This document shows, piece after piece, positions 16,908 to 27,138 of a stretch of 64,000 nucleotides of DNA; the stretch's first letter is position 1; every line of letters begins with the position of its first letter. Source of the stretch: Loigolactobacillus bifermentans DSM 20003 (GTDB lineage: Bacteria > Bacillota > Bacilli > Lactobacillales > Lactobacillaceae); NCBI RefSeq assembly GCF_001434575.1, contig NZ_AZDA01000093.1, positions 151,469 to 215,468 of the forward strand, given 5' to 3'. The notes beneath the pieces were generated by a model, which ran no database searches, was not told where the DNA came from, and worked only from the letters and a program-made list of their open reading frames with translations. Made by a program: the position numbers and the translations under genes.

Positions 16908-18338
16908 TTGAAAAACAAGCAAACCCCAAAACGTAAAGTCAGTTTATTGGTTTATATTTGTTCGATTATCTTAGCGCTTGCGTTAGGGATTTTCGGGACA
17001 TTAATCGGCGTCACGATTTGGCAAAGCCAACAGATCAACACGGCCAACACACCAGCTAGTTTTCAAAAGTTGACCAATGTGTATCAATCGATCCAACAAA
17101 ATTATTATCGTAAAGTCAGCTCTGAAAAACTGGTCAATGGCGCCATTCACGGCATGCTAAATAGTCTGGATGATCCTTATTCAGAGTATTTAACGGGTAA
17201 CGATGCAGGAGATCTTAACAATACGATCTCTGGTAATTTTGAAGGTATCGGGGCACAGGTCCAGAAATCGGCTGGCCGCATTGAAATTATCGCCCCGATT
17301 GCCGGTAGTCCGGCTAAGAAAGCGGGGTTAAAGGCCAACGACATCATTATGTCGATCAACGGTCATTCCACAGCAGGTCTTTCAGTGGATCAAGCCGTTA
17401 GCAAGATTCGTGGCAAGAAAGGCACGTCAGTGAAGTTGGTCATTAAACGTGGCAGTGATACCTTTACGGTAAACCTGAAACGGGATGTCATTCCAGTGAC
17501 CACAGTGAATACCAAATACATTAAAGCTAATAAAATTGGTTATATCCAAGTCACCACATTCTCTGAACGCACCAGTAAAGAATTTAAGGCTGCTGTTAAA
17601 AAGCTACGCAAACAAGGCGCAAAATCCTTTATTGTCGATGTACGTGAAAATCCTGGTGGTTTAATGGATCAAGCTTTGAAGATGTCTAGTATGTTCTTAA
17701 AGAATGGCCAAACGATTATGCAAGTTAAAGCACGAACCGGTGCTGCTAAGGTTTATAAGGCTGGCAAAGACTACGATAAAGGCTTTAAGATCACAGAACC
17801 AACCAAGGTTCTGATTGATGATGGCAGTGCCTCAGCTGCCGAGATTTTCTCTGCTGCGTTAAATCAGTCGGCCAAGATCCAATTAATTGGGAGCCAATCC
17901 TTCGGGAAAGGCACCGTCCAAAATGTCAGTGACTTTAACGACAACAGTGAATTTAAGATTACCGTGGCCAAATGGCTGACACCAGATGGCACTTGGATCA
18001 ACAAAAAGGGCCTGACACCGAATGTCAAAGTGAAATACCCAAGTTACGCCTACTTGCCAGTGGTTTCGACGACGAAAACCTACCAGCAAGGCGATGTAGC
18101 GAAGAACATTAAAACCATGCAACAAGCATTGAAAGGCTTAGGTTACACAGTCGATACCACGAATGGTTACTTTAGTGCTGTAACACAACAAGCCGTACGT
18201 AAGTTCCAAACTGCGCAACATTTAACCGTTTCTGGTAAGCTGGATAAAGCAACGATGCAAAAGATTCAAACTGAATTAGCCACTAAGATCAGTCAAAACG
18301 ATCCGGTTTATGATAAAGCCGTTGATGCGTTGAAATAG
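16908..18338 (+). CDS. C-terminal processing protease CtpA (S41) with PDZ and peptidoglycan-binding domains
   Basis: A 476-residue secreted, membrane-anchored serine protease. Order: transmembrane helix (about 8-35), linker, PDZ domain (about 105-185; IAGSPAKKAGLKANDIIMSI), S41 peptidase with DVRENPGGLMDQAL and catalytic Ser in LIDDGSASAAEIFSAAL, Lys in GSQSFGKGTVQN, then a C-terminal peptidoglycan-binding domain (MQQALKGLGYTVDTTNGYF). It resembles CtpA/CtpB of Bacillus. TTG 16908 follows GGAAGTGAG. A strong bidirectional terminator ends the unit. Confidence 0.93.
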   Translation: MKNKQTPKRKVSLLVYICSIILALALGIFGTLIGVTIWQSQQINTANTPASFQKLTNVYQSIQQNYYRKVSSEKLVNGAIHGMLNSLDDPYSEYLTGNDAGDLNNTISGNFEGIGAQVQKSAGRIEIIAPIAGSPAKKAGLKANDIIMSINGHSTAGLSVDQAVSKIRGKKGTSVKLVIKRGSDTFTVNLKRDVIPVTTVNTKYIKANKIGYIQVTTFSERTSKEFKAAVKKLRKQGAKSFIVDVRENPGGLMDQALKMSSMFLKNGQTIMQVKARTGAAKVYKAGKDYDKGFKITEPTKVLIDDGSASAAEIFSAALNQSAKIQLIGSQSFGKGTVQNVSDFNDNSEFKITVAKWLTPDGTWINKKGLTPNVKVKYPSYAYLPVVSTTKTYQQGDVAKNIKTMQQALKGLGYTVDTTNGYFSAVTQQAVRKFQTAQHLTVSGKLDKATMQKIQTELATKISQNDPVYDKAVDALK

Positions 18339-18343
18339 GTGCG

Positions 18344-18394
18344 ATTTTCGCAACAAAAAAGCCCTCAAAACGAGGACTTTTTTGTTGCGAAAAT
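18344..18394. terminator. very strong bidirectional terminator
   Basis: A 23-bp stem (18344-18366 with 18372-18394) with one mismatch and an AAAAC loop. The A-run and T-run lie inside the stem, so it can work on both strands. It separates CtpA from the convergent small protein gene. Confidence 0.8.
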
Positions 18395-18499
18395 AATGCG
18401 ATTAAATCTTTTTGATCAGATGACTGTTTTTAGTTAGACTGTTCGTTTGATAATGGCTCAAAATAATTGTCTGGATAGCATGACTCATTAATTGATTGA

Positions 18500-18889
18500 T
18501 TAGCGGGCTGCTAAATTGCCAAACAAAACTAAGTAACCCGCAAAGTCGCCGAAACGTTTCCGGTTTTGTTCAGGCGTACCAAGCAGGGGAAGCCAATCTA
18601 CTTGCCATTGTCGATTGCAGTAGCGTCCTAAGGCCACCACGGTTGCCATATAGCTGTTGTGATCTAGTGTTCGGCGGTGATCAAAAGCCGCTTTTTCCGT
18701 CGTTGTCATTAATTGCCACTGATTACGGTCGGCAACATAAGTGACAGCACTACGCACCACGTCTTGCCAAAGTTCATTAAAGTCAGCGTCGTTTTCAGCT
18801 TCAGGAATATGAATCTGATTGTAAAGGGCTAAGGCTTGTTCAAAGGTCAATGCGTCAGGCAGTGTTTGGTAAGTTGAATAGTTGAACAT
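18500..18889 (-). CDS. hypothetical protein, 129 residues
   Basis: I do not recognise this protein. It is soluble and has no signal peptide or membrane helix. It is rich in aromatic residues (Trp, Tyr, Phe) in the second half, for example YVADRNQWQLMTTTEKAAF and RYCNRQWQVDWLPLLG, and contains DHRRTLDHNSYM with two Asp-His pairs. A longer frame exists, but ATG 18889 has AGGAG at 8-10 bases and is the likely start; TATACT on the minus strand near 18920 could be its -10. It lies alone between CtpA and a long non-coding region. Confidence 0.65.
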   Translation of the reverse strand: MFNYSTYQTLPDALTFEQALALYNQIHIPEAENDADFNELWQDVVRSAVTYVADRNQWQLMTTTEKAAFDHRRTLDHNSYMATVVALGRYCNRQWQVDWLPLLGTPEQNRKRFGDFAGYLVLFGNLAAR

Positions 18890-19424
18890 TTTATCAGCTC
18901 CTGAATTGTTTTTCATTTCAGTATAGCGTATTGCAACGGATTAAAGAAGTACCCCTGGCTGAGATTAGAGGGTTTATCGCTTAATTTGGTGCTTGAGTGT
19001 GATTATATCATCATCGGTGGGTAACACTACCAAACACAACGCGTTACAGGATTCTTTCGTCAGAAGCTTTAAATTACAATTGATGCGTTTGTTGCGCTAA
19101 GCATTGATGCTTAAGATAAATAAAGTTATGTTAATTAAACTACGTACCAACCGAACGGCTTTTAAACACTAAGCAACAGCAAAAAGTCTACAGAAGGGTT
19201 TCACGCGCCCCTAGAAGCCAGCATAAAAAACTTGACTGCTTATAAACCTACTGGTTAGGGCCAAAACGAAACAGTCCAAGTCAACGCTTGAACTGTGGTA
19301 AAATAGATATGCTTATTTTTGTTTCAGAAACAGATACAAAAATAGAGAGTGCTTGATAAGCGATATCAGATCAGGCCATCTTTTAGTTAAATAAACGTCG
19401 CAGTACGAAAGGAATTCATTTATT
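18890..19424. other. 535-bp non-coding region upstream of rbgA
   Basis: No ORF of credible length and no tRNA, tmRNA, RNase P or SRP RNA signature was found on either strand. Visible structure: a palindromic TAAGCATTGATGCTTA (19098-19113), and near the rbgA end a TAAAAT -10 candidate around 19299-19304 followed by a perfect 9-bp hairpin TATTTTTGT/ACAAAAATA (19314-19322 and 19336-19344). Inside it is the competing TGTTTC-A-GAAACA. The latter part is probably a long rbgA leader; the rest is unexplained. Confidence 0.4.
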
Positions 19425-20294
19425 ATGGCAACAATTCAATGGTATCCCGGCCACATGGCCAAAGCCAAGCGGGAAGTGCAGGAACGGTTAAAGTTAGTCG
19501 ACATTGTGTTTGAAATTGTTGACGCGCGCTTGCCTTGGTCGTCACGCAATCCTGTTTTAGATCAATTGATTCAAGACAAACCACGCCTATTGATTTTAAA
19601 TAAAGCAGATTTAGCAGATCCTAATCAAACCCAACAATGGTTAAACTATGCCCGGACTACCTTAAACATCCCAGCGCTAGCCATTGATTCACAGCATCAG
19701 CAAAATGCAAAACAAATTGAGCAACTGGCACAACAGGTTTTAGCTGATAAAATTGCCCGGCAACGGGAAAAAGGGATTCAAAATAAAGCCATTAAGGCAA
19801 TTTGTATTGGGATTCCTAATTCAGGGAAATCAACTATTTTAAACCGCTTGGTTAAGCGTAATGTGGCGATTACAGGCAATCACCCTGGGGTCACCAAAAA
19901 GCAACAGTGGCTAAAAGCTGGGCAACAGCTGGCTTTGTTAGATACACCTGGGATTTTGTGGCCTAAATTTGAGGACCCGATCATTGGTAAAAAATTGGCT
20001 TTAACAGGTGCGATTAAGGACTCCCTGTATCATGCGGATGATGTGGCCTTGTATGCCTTAGCATTTTTCAAACAGTATTTTCCAGACCGTTTGGTACAAC
20101 GCTATCATGTGACCACTGCTGATTTAGCACAACCCTTACCAGATTTATTATTGCAGATCACCCAAAAGTTAGGTTTTCGTGATGACTATGATCGCGCCAG
20201 TGAGCGGATCATTATTGATTGCCGTAAAGGTAAGTTAGGTCGGTTCACTTTGGACCATGTGCAGGAGGTCGCTGATGACACGCTTGACGATTAA
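19425..20294 (+). CDS. rbgA: ribosome biogenesis GTPase YlqF/RbgA
   Basis: A 289-residue circularly permuted GTPase required for late 50S assembly (uL16 incorporation). The permuted order is visible: G4 LNKADLAD comes before G1 CIGIPNSGKSTILN, then G3 LLDTPGILWP. The N-terminus WYPGHMAKAKREV is the RbgA signature. ATG 19425 follows GAAAGGA. The 3' end overlaps rnhB by 20 bases; the rbgA-rnhB pair is common in Firmicutes. Confidence 0.96.
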   Translation: MATIQWYPGHMAKAKREVQERLKLVDIVFEIVDARLPWSSRNPVLDQLIQDKPRLLILNKADLADPNQTQQWLNYARTTLNIPALAIDSQHQQNAKQIEQLAQQVLADKIARQREKGIQNKAIKAICIGIPNSGKSTILNRLVKRNVAITGNHPGVTKKQQWLKAGQQLALLDTPGILWPKFEDPIIGKKLALTGAIKDSLYHADDVALYALAFFKQYFPDRLVQRYHVTTADLAQPLPDLLLQITQKLGFRDDYDRASERIIIDCRKGKLGRFTLDHVQEVADDTLDD

Positions 20295-21033
20295 GGCGTT
20301 ACGCGAACAATTAGCCCAAGCACCAACGCCTGCATTTTTGGCCACGTTAGCGGCTGATCCCCGTAAAGGGGCACAACAGCTGTGGCAACATTATCAACGC
20401 GAACAGGAACAACTCGCAGCTAAAAAGGCTGCCTTTCATCAGCGTGAACGTTATGAGCGCCAGTTGTGGCCGCAATATCCCAATATTGCAGGGATCGATG
20501 AGGTGGGTCGCGGACCGTTAGCGGGACCTGTGGTAACAGCGGCCGTGATTTTACCCCATGATTTTGCCTTACTTGATGTCAATGATTCGAAACAGCTACG
20601 GCCAGCCTTACGGTTAAAGTTGTACCATCAAATTTTGGAACAAGCAGTGGCAATTGGTGTTGGGGTCAGCGACGTGGCAGTAATTGATCAAATCAACATT
20701 TTGGAAGCAACGAAACGTGCGATGCTACAGGCAGTGGCAAATTTACCGGTGCACCCCGATTATTTATTGATCGATGCGGTGAAGTTAAACACGCCGATTC
20801 CGCGAGAAAGCATGTTTAAAGGGGATGCCAACAGCGTCAGCATCGGGGCTGCCAGTATTGTGGCCAAGGTGATCAGGGACCAATTGATGGTAGCCTATGA
20901 TCGAGCTTACCCTGGTTATGATTTTGCCAAAAACGCTGGTTACGGCACGGCAAAACATTTAGCAGGTTTGGCTAAATATGGCGTTTCCCCAGCTCATCGC
21001 CAAAGTTTTGCACCAGTGCGACAATATTTATAA
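20275..21033 (+). CDS. rnhB: ribonuclease HII
   Basis: A 252-residue type 2 RNase H that removes RNA from RNA-DNA hybrids and incises at misincorporated ribonucleotides. The catalytic Asp-Glu pair is in AGIDEVGRGPLAGPVVTAA; LLIDAV and SIGAASIVAKVIRD are further active-site regions. The N-terminal extension of about 75 residues is usual in the Bacillus type. ATG 20275 follows AGGAGG at 6 bases, inside the end of rbgA. Confidence 0.96.
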   Translation: MTRLTIKALREQLAQAPTPAFLATLAADPRKGAQQLWQHYQREQEQLAAKKAAFHQRERYERQLWPQYPNIAGIDEVGRGPLAGPVVTAAVILPHDFALLDVNDSKQLRPALRLKLYHQILEQAVAIGVGVSDVAVIDQINILEATKRAMLQAVANLPVHPDYLLIDAVKLNTPIPRESMFKGDANSVSIGAASIVAKVIRDQLMVAYDRAYPGYDFAKNAGYGTAKHLAGLAKYGVSPAHRQSFAPVRQYL

Positions 21034-21040
21034 AAATTTT

Positions 21041-21078
21041 AAGAGTGATGACGGGTGTTTTGTCATGGCTCTTTTTTT
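21041..21078 (+). terminator. rnhB terminator
   Basis: Stem AAGAGTGATGAC (21041-21052) and GTCATGGCTCTT (21062-21073) with one mismatch and one G-U, followed by a T run. Confidence 0.75.
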
Positions 21079-21135
21079 ATTTTTTAAAAGTTTTGGCCCT
21101 TTTTAACGGAGTTTATAGTGAAAGAAGGGATCATG

Positions 21136-22020
21136 ATGACAAAAAATGAACTTTTATTAAAACTTCATCTGGCAGCTGGAATCGGGTTAAAAGGTGAGCT
21201 TCGTTTAGCGGCGTTGCTGGCCCAATTGCCTGATAACTTTGATCTGGCCCATTTATCGGTGGAACGTTTAGCCAATTTTGCGCATTTAAAAGGGGCCGCG
21301 CGCCACCGCTTTTGCGTTGATTTTACCGGTGATACATTGCAGCAACAAGTACAACGGCATCAGCACGAAGCGCAATGGGTTACCATTTTAGATGCCGTTT
21401 ACCCTGTACAACTGAAAGAAATTTATCAACCGCCAAGTGTTTTATTTTATCAAGGCAACTTACAGTGTTTACAACGGCCACTGGTGACGTTTGTTGGTGC
21501 CCGTCAAGCCACTGATTATTCGCGTCGGATCATCAATGCACTGGTACCTGAATTGTGTAAACGTGAGTTTGGCGTGGTCAGCGGGTTAGCCGCCGGTGCG
21601 GATAGTATGGCCCATTTAGCAGCTTTACACGCGCAAGGCAGTACGATTGCGGTGATCGGTACTGGGTTAGATCAAGTGTATCCACGTCAGCATCAAAGTT
21701 TACAAATGCGGATTGGTCAGGTAGGGTTAGTCTTATCAGAGTTTCCGCTGGGAACGCCGCCTAACCGGTACAATTTTCCGCAACGCAATCGGATTTTAGC
21801 AGGTCTTTGCCAGGCGCTTTGTGTCACTGAGGCCCGTCACCGCAGCGGTAGTTTGATCACCGCCAACCAGGCCTTAAACGAAAATCGAAATGTGCTGGCT
21901 GTGCCTGGTCCTGTTGATGCCCCGTTATCCGTCGGGTGTAATGAATTGATCCAAGCAGGCGCTAAACCACTACTCACAGTGGCGGATTTATTAACCGAAA
22001 TACAAGATTTCACGTTATAA
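21136..22020 (+). CDS. dprA: DNA-processing protein DprA
   Basis: A 294-residue DprA/Smf protein that binds incoming single-stranded DNA and loads RecA during natural transformation. The Rossmann-like core shows VTFVGARQATDYSRRI, GLAAGADSMAHLAAL, AVIGTGLDQVYPRQH and ITANQALNENRNVLAVPG. Only a short tail follows the core. GTG 21118 is in frame, but AAGAAGGG (21122-21129) selects ATG 21136. dprA alone does not show competence; no com genes are in the window. Confidence 0.94.
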   Translation: MTKNELLLKLHLAAGIGLKGELRLAALLAQLPDNFDLAHLSVERLANFAHLKGAARHRFCVDFTGDTLQQQVQRHQHEAQWVTILDAVYPVQLKEIYQPPSVLFYQGNLQCLQRPLVTFVGARQATDYSRRIINALVPELCKREFGVVSGLAAGADSMAHLAALHAQGSTIAVIGTGLDQVYPRQHQSLQMRIGQVGLVLSEFPLGTPPNRYNFPQRNRILAGLCQALCVTEARHRSGSLITANQALNENRNVLAVPGPVDAPLSVGCNELIQAGAKPLLTVADLLTEIQDFTL

Positions 22021-22044
22021 TATAGTAGGAAAAATTAAGTTTAG

Positions 22045-22074
22045 TTGACAAACCGCTTACCTATGGCATATGAT
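22045..22074 (+). promoter_or_regulatory. topA promoter
   Basis: Consensus TTGACA (22045-22050), 18-base spacer, TATGAT (22069-22074). The leader of about 90 bases holds a perfect 8-bp hairpin ACATCATC/GATGATGT (22087-22094, 22105-22112) and CCGC/GCGG (22124-22136) before AAAGGAG. Confidence 0.75.
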
Positions 22075-22169
22075 GTTTAGCGACTTACATCATCGCCTTT
22101 CTGGGATGATGTTCATCAGGAATCCGCTTTATGCGGCATTGCTGTAACTCAAGTTAAAGGAGTCTGACT

Positions 22170-24245
22170 ATGGCTTATAAGAATTTAGTCATTGTTGAAT
22201 CGCCATCTAAAGCGAAAACAATTGAAAAATATTTAGGACGTAATTACAAAGTCGTCGCGAGCTTAGGACATATTCGCGACTTACCAAAAAGTAAAATGGG
22301 CATTGATTTTGACCACGATTATGAACCGCATTATATTTCCATTCGTGGGAAAGGTGCCGTTATTAAAGATTTAAAAAAATATGCTAAAAAAGCAGAAAAA
22401 GTTTATCTTGCTTCTGATCCGGATCGTGAAGGAGAAGCGATTGCTTGGCATGTCTCTCATATTTTAGGCTTAGATCCTAAAGGTAAAAATCGCGTGACCT
22501 TTAACGAAATCACCAAAGATGCCGTTAAAAATGCCTTTAAAACCCCACGTAGTATTGATATGGACTTGGTAGATGCTCAGCAAGCACGGCGGATCATGGA
22601 TCGTTTAGTAGGGTATTCAATTTCACCGCTGCTATGGAAAAAGGTAAAAAAAGGGCTCAGTGCTGGTCGGGTGCAGTCGATTGCGTTGAAGATCATTATT
22701 GACCGAGAAAATGAGATCAAAGCCTTTAAACCAGAAGAGTATTGGACCATTGATTCTCAGTTTAAAAAGGGCACTAAGAAATTTAATGCCAGTTTTTATG
22801 GAATCGACGGCAAAAAATTAGCCTTGAAGAATCAGACGGAAACCGAAAGTGTATTAGCAAAACTTGCGCCTAAAGACCCGTTTGACATCACTAAAGTGAC
22901 CAAACGTGAACGGAAACGATTCCCACAAGCACCGTTTACCACCAGTTCCTTGCAGCAAGAGGCCGTTCGACGCTTAAACTTCCGAACGCGAAAAACCATG
23001 ATGGTGGCGCAACAGCTGTATGAAGGCATTAACTTAGGTGGCCGTCAAGGGAGCGTTGGGCTGATCACCTATATGCGGACGGACTCCACGCGGATCTCGC
23101 AAATTGCCAAGCACGAAGCAAGTGAGTTTATTCATGAAGCTTACGGCGAAGAATATGCGGCATTAAAGATTCGTAAAACCAAAAACCCCGAAGGCGCACA
23201 GGATGCCCACGAAGCAATTCGGCCGTCCTCTGTCAAACGGACCCCTGCTAGCTTAGCCAAAGTTTTAGACAAAGACCAAATGAAGCTGTATAAACTGATT
23301 TGGTCCCGTTTTGTGGCCAGCCAAATGACCCCTGCTGTGTTGGACACCATGGCGGTGACGATTGAACAAAATGGTGTGGTTTATCGAGCAAATGGGGCAA
23401 AAATGAAGTTCCCTGGGTTTACCAAAGTTTACGATTCAACCAGCAACGATAAAAAAAGCAATCAATTACCAGATCTGGCCGTTGGTGATGCAGTAAAATT
23501 GGTTAAAAATGAACCGAATCAACATTTCACTCAGCCACCAGCACGTTATTCTGAAGCCACGTTGATCAAAACGTTGGAAGAAAATGGTGTGGGTCGGCCA
23601 TCAACATATGCGCCAACCATCGAAACCATTCAACGCCGTTACTATGTCAAATTAGTGGCCAAACATTTTGAACCCACAGAGTTAGGGGAAATCGTCAATA
23701 AGATCATCGTTGAATTCTTCCCAGACATTGTCAATATTGACTTTACAGCGGGCTTGGAAAACGATTTAGATGCCATTGAAGCCGGGAAGCAACAGTGGAT
23801 CAAGGTGGTCGATGAATTTTACCAGCCTTTTGCCAAGGAAGTTAGTTCGGCTGAAACTAAAATCGAAAAAGTTCAAATCAAAGACGAACCGGCCGGTTTT
23901 GACTGTGATATTTGTGGCGCCCCAATGGTGATCAAGCTCGGTCGTTATGGTAAGTTTTATGCTTGTAGCCGTTTCCCGGATTGTCGTAATACTAAGCCGA
24001 TCGTGAAGGAAATTGGGATTACGTGTCCAGTTTGTGGCAAAGGCCAAGTCGTTGAACGTAAGTCTAAGAAGAACCGAATCTTCTACGGTTGTAATCGTTA
24101 CCCTGATTGTGACTTCGTTTCTTGGGACAAGCCAGTTGGCCGGAGTTGTCCTAAATGTGACCATTATTTGGTTGAAAAGAAGGTCAAAGGCGGCAAGCAA
24201 GTACTTTGCCCAAATGGCGATTATCACGAAGACATTCAAAAATAA
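22170..24245 (+). CDS. topA: DNA topoisomerase I (type IA)
   Basis: A 691-residue enzyme that relaxes negative supercoils. The Toprim domain ([32 protein letters not shown]) is followed by the catalytic region with the active Tyr in [14 protein letters not shown]. The C-terminus has zinc-ribbon repeats: [11 protein letters not shown]...[17 protein letters not shown]...CNRYPDC, and a final CPKC with a lone late Cys, so the third is degenerate. ATG 22170 lies behind AAAGGAG. trmFO follows after 19 bases. Confidence 0.97.
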   Translation: MAYKNLVIVESPSKAKTIEKYLGRNYKVVASLGHIRDLPKSKMGIDFDHDYEPHYISIRGKGAVIKDLKKYAKKAEKVYLASDPDREGEAIAWHVSHILGLDPKGKNRVTFNEITKDAVKNAFKTPRSIDMDLVDAQQARRIMDRLVGYSISPLLWKKVKKGLSAGRVQSIALKIIIDRENEIKAFKPEEYWTIDSQFKKGTKKFNASFYGIDGKKLALKNQTETESVLAKLAPKDPFDITKVTKRERKRFPQAPFTTSSLQQEAVRRLNFRTRKTMMVAQQLYEGINLGGRQGSVGLITYMRTDSTRISQIAKHEASEFIHEAYGEEYAALKIRKTKNPEGAQDAHEAIRPSSVKRTPASLAKVLDKDQMKLYKLIWSRFVASQMTPAVLDTMAVTIEQNGVVYRANGAKMKFPGFTKVYDSTSNDKKSNQLPDLAVGDAVKLVKNEPNQHFTQPPARYSEATLIKTLEENGVGRPSTYAPTIETIQRRYYVKLVAKHFEPTELGEIVNKIIVEFFPDIVNIDFTAGLENDLDAIEAGKQQWIKVVDEFYQPFAKEVSSAETKIEKVQIKDEPAGFDCDICGAPMVIKLGRYGKFYACSRFPDCRNTKPIVKEIGITCPVCGKGQVVERKSKKNRIFYGCNRYPDCDFVSWDKPVGRSCPKCDHYLVEKKVKGGKQVLCPNGDYHEDIQK

Positions 24246-24264
24246 TGAGAAATGAGGCATTGGC

Positions 24265-25578
24265 ATGACACAACCGCAACATGTAACGGTGATTGGCGCC
24301 GGCTTAGCCGGAAGTGAAGCCACTTGGCAATTGGCCAAGCGCGGCATCACAGTCGATCTCTATGAAATGCGTCCAGTTAAATCAACCCCAGCACACCATA
24401 CGGATCAATTTGCTGAATTAGTGTGTACCAACTCATTACGCGCCAATCAGCTCACCAATGCAGTGGGCTTGATCAAAGAAGAAATGCGGCAGCTAGATTC
24501 ATTGATCTTAGCGGCTGCGGATCATAATGCTGTACCGGCAGGTGGCGCATTAGCGGTTGATCGCGAGCCTTTTTCGGCTGAGATCACAGCTCAGATCCAA
24601 GCATTGCCTAACGTCACGATTCATCATGAAGAGATCACAGCATTGCCAACTGGTCCGACGGTGGTGGCAACTGGGCCACTTACTTCTGACAGTTTGGCGA
24701 CTGCGATTCAGAACTTCACCCAAAGTGAAGGGTTTTATTTCTACGACGCCGCTGCCCCAATTTTAAGTAAAGACTCGATCAATTTTGATAAAGTCTATTT
24801 AAAGTCGCGTTATGATCGTGGCGAAGCAGCTTACCTGAACTGCCCCATGAACAAAGACGAATTTGAGGCGTTTTATAAGGCTTTGGTAACGGCAGAAACA
24901 GCTGAGACCCATGGCTTTGAAAAGGAACAGTTTTTCGAAGGGTGTATGCCTATTGAAGTGATGGCCAAACGTGGCTTGAAAACCATGTTATTTGGGCCAT
25001 TAAAGCCGGTTGGGTTAGAAGACCCACATACAGGGAAGCAGCCTTATGCAGTGGTACAATTACGGCAGGATAATGCAGCCGGGAGCCTTTACAATATTGT
25101 GGGCTTTCAGACCCATTTAAAATGGGGTGCACAAAAGCGGGTCTTCCAAATGATTCCTGGTTTAGAGCATGCGGAGTTTGTGCGGTATGGCGTGATGCAT
25201 CGGAACTCATTTATGAATTCACCGAAGTTGTTGGCGCCGACTTATCAAACGCAGCAACGGCCTGATTTATTTTTCGCCGGTCAAATGACTGGGGTTGAAG
25301 GCTATGTCGAAAGTGCCGCCAGCGGGTTAGTAGCTGGGATTAACGCCGCACGTTTGGCCAGTGGTCAGGAACCTGTCGTTTTCCCAACCGAAACGGCGTT
25401 AGGTGCCATGGCGCATTACATTACCCACACCAATGCGCGGCATTTTCAGCCGATGAACGCAAATTTTGGTTTGTTTAAGGGGTTAGACAAACGCATTCGC
25501 GATAAGCAAGCACGGAACCAAGCGTTGGCTGACCGTTCTTTAGCAACCTTGACTGAATTTTTAGAAAAAATTCAATAA
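24265..25578 (+). CDS. trmFO: tRNA (m5U54) methyltransferase TrmFO
   Basis: A 437-residue folate- and FAD-dependent enzyme that makes ribothymidine at position 54 of tRNA, using methylene-tetrahydrofolate. The FAD-binding N-terminus is [20 protein letters not shown]; other conserved stretches are [25 protein letters not shown] and [17 protein letters not shown]. The topA-trmFO-xerC order is conserved in lactobacilli and bacilli. ATG 24265 follows a GAGG. Confidence 0.96.
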   Translation: MTQPQHVTVIGAGLAGSEATWQLAKRGITVDLYEMRPVKSTPAHHTDQFAELVCTNSLRANQLTNAVGLIKEEMRQLDSLILAAADHNAVPAGGALAVDREPFSAEITAQIQALPNVTIHHEEITALPTGPTVVATGPLTSDSLATAIQNFTQSEGFYFYDAAAPILSKDSINFDKVYLKSRYDRGEAAYLNCPMNKDEFEAFYKALVTAETAETHGFEKEQFFEGCMPIEVMAKRGLKTMLFGPLKPVGLEDPHTGKQPYAVVQLRQDNAAGSLYNIVGFQTHLKWGAQKRVFQMIPGLEHAEFVRYGVMHRNSFMNSPKLLAPTYQTQQRPDLFFAGQMTGVEGYVESAASGLVAGINAARLASGQEPVVFPTETALGAMAHYITHTNARHFQPMNANFGLFKGLDKRIRDKQARNQALADRSLATLTEFLEKIQ

Positions 25579-25647
25579 GTCGGCCGTTTCATTCCTTCCA
25601 ACCATGTGCTACGCTTATTATCGTAGGTATGATTTGGAGGGATTTTT

Positions 25648-26580
25648 TTGCTAGAAAATGATTGGATCGACCTCTTTATCCAGTATTTAAGCGTTGAACG
25701 TCGGTACAGTGATCAAACAGTTAAAGCGTATCACAGCGATATTTTAGCGTTTGTGACCTTTTTAAAACAAAATGGCGGGATCACATCCTTCAAAAAAGTT
25801 GAATTGTTGGACGTCAAAACTTATTTAAGCGCTTTATACGAAGCCCGCTACCAACGCACCACAGTTTCAAGAAAAATTTCCAGTTTACGCTCGTTTTATA
25901 ACTATCTGGTTAAAAATGAGTTTGTGGCCGTTAATCCTTTTGCAACGATTCAATTACGCAATGCCAAGAAGCATTTGCCGGACTTCTTTTATGGCAAAGA
26001 ATTGGCAACGCTATTTGAAGCGACGCAAGGTGATGCACCACTGACCTTGCGCAATGCTGCGATTTTAGAGATTTTATTTGATACTGGGATTCGGGTCAGC
26101 GAGCTGACCAATCTGACCATGCCGGCCATTGACTTCGGCCTGGATATGATGCTGATCCACGGGAAAGGTAATAAGGATCGTTATGTGCCTTTTGGTCAGT
26201 ACGCCACTGAAGCCTTGCAACGTTACTTTGTCGGGTGTCGGACGCCGTTAATGACAAAGTATGCGCAAACCCACGATTATGTGTTTGTGAATCAGCGTGG
26301 ACATCAATTGACCACCACTGGTGTCGAATATATTTTGAATCAGTTGATCAAAAAAAGCAGTTTAACCAGTAAGATCCATCCCCATAAATTGCGCCACAGT
26401 TTTGCCACCGCTTTATTAAACAACGGAGCGGACCTACGTAGCGTACAAGAACTCCTTGGGCATAGTAGTTTATCAACGACTCAGATCTATACCCATGTGA
26501 CAACACAACATTTGCAGGCCGATTACCGCAAGTATTTCCCGCGGGCGACCACTGAAAAAAGTGAGGTTAATGATAAATGA
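25648..26580 (+). CDS. xerC: tyrosine recombinase XerC (CodV-like)
   Basis: A 310-residue site-specific recombinase that resolves chromosome dimers at dif. The N-terminal SAM-like core-binding domain ([19 protein letters not shown]) precedes the catalytic domain with Arg in [12 protein letters not shown], Lys in [31 protein letters not shown] and the Tyr nucleophile. It is not next to an integration site or cargo, so this is the housekeeping enzyme. TTG 25648 follows TGGAGG. It overlaps hslV by ATGA. Confidence 0.93.
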   Translation: MLENDWIDLFIQYLSVERRYSDQTVKAYHSDILAFVTFLKQNGGITSFKKVELLDVKTYLSALYEARYQRTTVSRKISSLRSFYNYLVKNEFVAVNPFATIQLRNAKKHLPDFFYGKELATLFEATQGDAPLTLRNAAILEILFDTGIRVSELTNLTMPAIDFGLDMMLIHGKGNKDRYVPFGQYATEALQRYFVGCRTPLMTKYAQTHDYVFVNQRGHQLTTTGVEYILNQLIKKSSLTSKIHPHKLRHSFATALLNNGADLRSVQELLGHSSLSTTQIYTHVTTQHLQADYRKYFPRATTEKSEVNDK

Positions 26581-27122
26581 CAGCACCAAAATTTGAAGCA
26601 ACAACTATTTGTGCCGTAAAACACCAGGGCCATTTAGCCATGGCTGGCGACGGCCAGGTCACCATGGGTGAATCTGTGATCATGAAGGGCACGGCACGTA
26701 AAGTGCGGCGCATTTACCACGATGAAGTCGTGGTCGGGTTTGCCGGTAGTGTGGCGGACGCCTTTAATTTGGAAGACCGCTTTGAAAAGAAATTAAATGA
26801 GTTTAGTGGTAATTTAACCCGGGCAGCCGTTGAATTAGCGCAGGAATGGCGTTCTGATCAAGCATTACAAAAATTAGAAGCGTTATTGATCGTCATGAAT
26901 AAAGACCAACTATTAATGGTATCCGGTAGCGGTGAAGTCATTGAACCGGATGATAATATTTTAGCCATCGGTTCAGGCGGTAATTATGCGTTAGCCGCTG
27001 CCAAAGCATTAACCCAACATACCACTGACATGACGGCAAAAGACATTGCACAAGCAGCCATTGGCATAGCAGGCGATATTGATATTTTCACCAATCACCA
27101 TATTATTGTGGAAGAATTATAA
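26577..27122 (+). CDS. hslV: HslV peptidase subunit (ClpQ/CodW)
   Basis: The 181-residue proteolytic subunit of HslUV, an ATP-dependent N-terminal-nucleophile protease related to proteasome beta subunits. Family motifs: [41 protein letters not shown]-type helix and [16 protein letters not shown]. The conserved Thr-Thr pair is preceded by MTAPKFEA, so after Met removal the exposed residue would be Thr2, seven residues before the usual Thr. B. subtilis CodW is similarly extended but begins with Ser. ATG 26577 overlaps xerC; GTGAGG lies upstream. Confidence 0.95.
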   Translation: MTAPKFEATTICAVKHQGHLAMAGDGQVTMGESVIMKGTARKVRRIYHDEVVVGFAGSVADAFNLEDRFEKKLNEFSGNLTRAAVELAQEWRSDQALQKLEALLIVMNKDQLLMVSGSGEVIEPDDNILAIGSGGNYALAAAKALTQHTTDMTAKDIAQAAIGIAGDIDIFTNHHIIVEEL

Positions 27123-27138
27123 AGTGAGGTTAGACTGA

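Noticed and set aside
18940-18990. CUGAGA with ACCC-like bases suggesting a TPP riboswitch
   Set aside because: The second conserved half of the THI box is missing and the downstream gene is not thiamine-related.
25648-26580. Tyrosine recombinase as a sign of a mobile element
   Set aside because: Sequence and the hslVU context fit housekeeping XerC; no flanking repeats, tRNA or phage genes occur.
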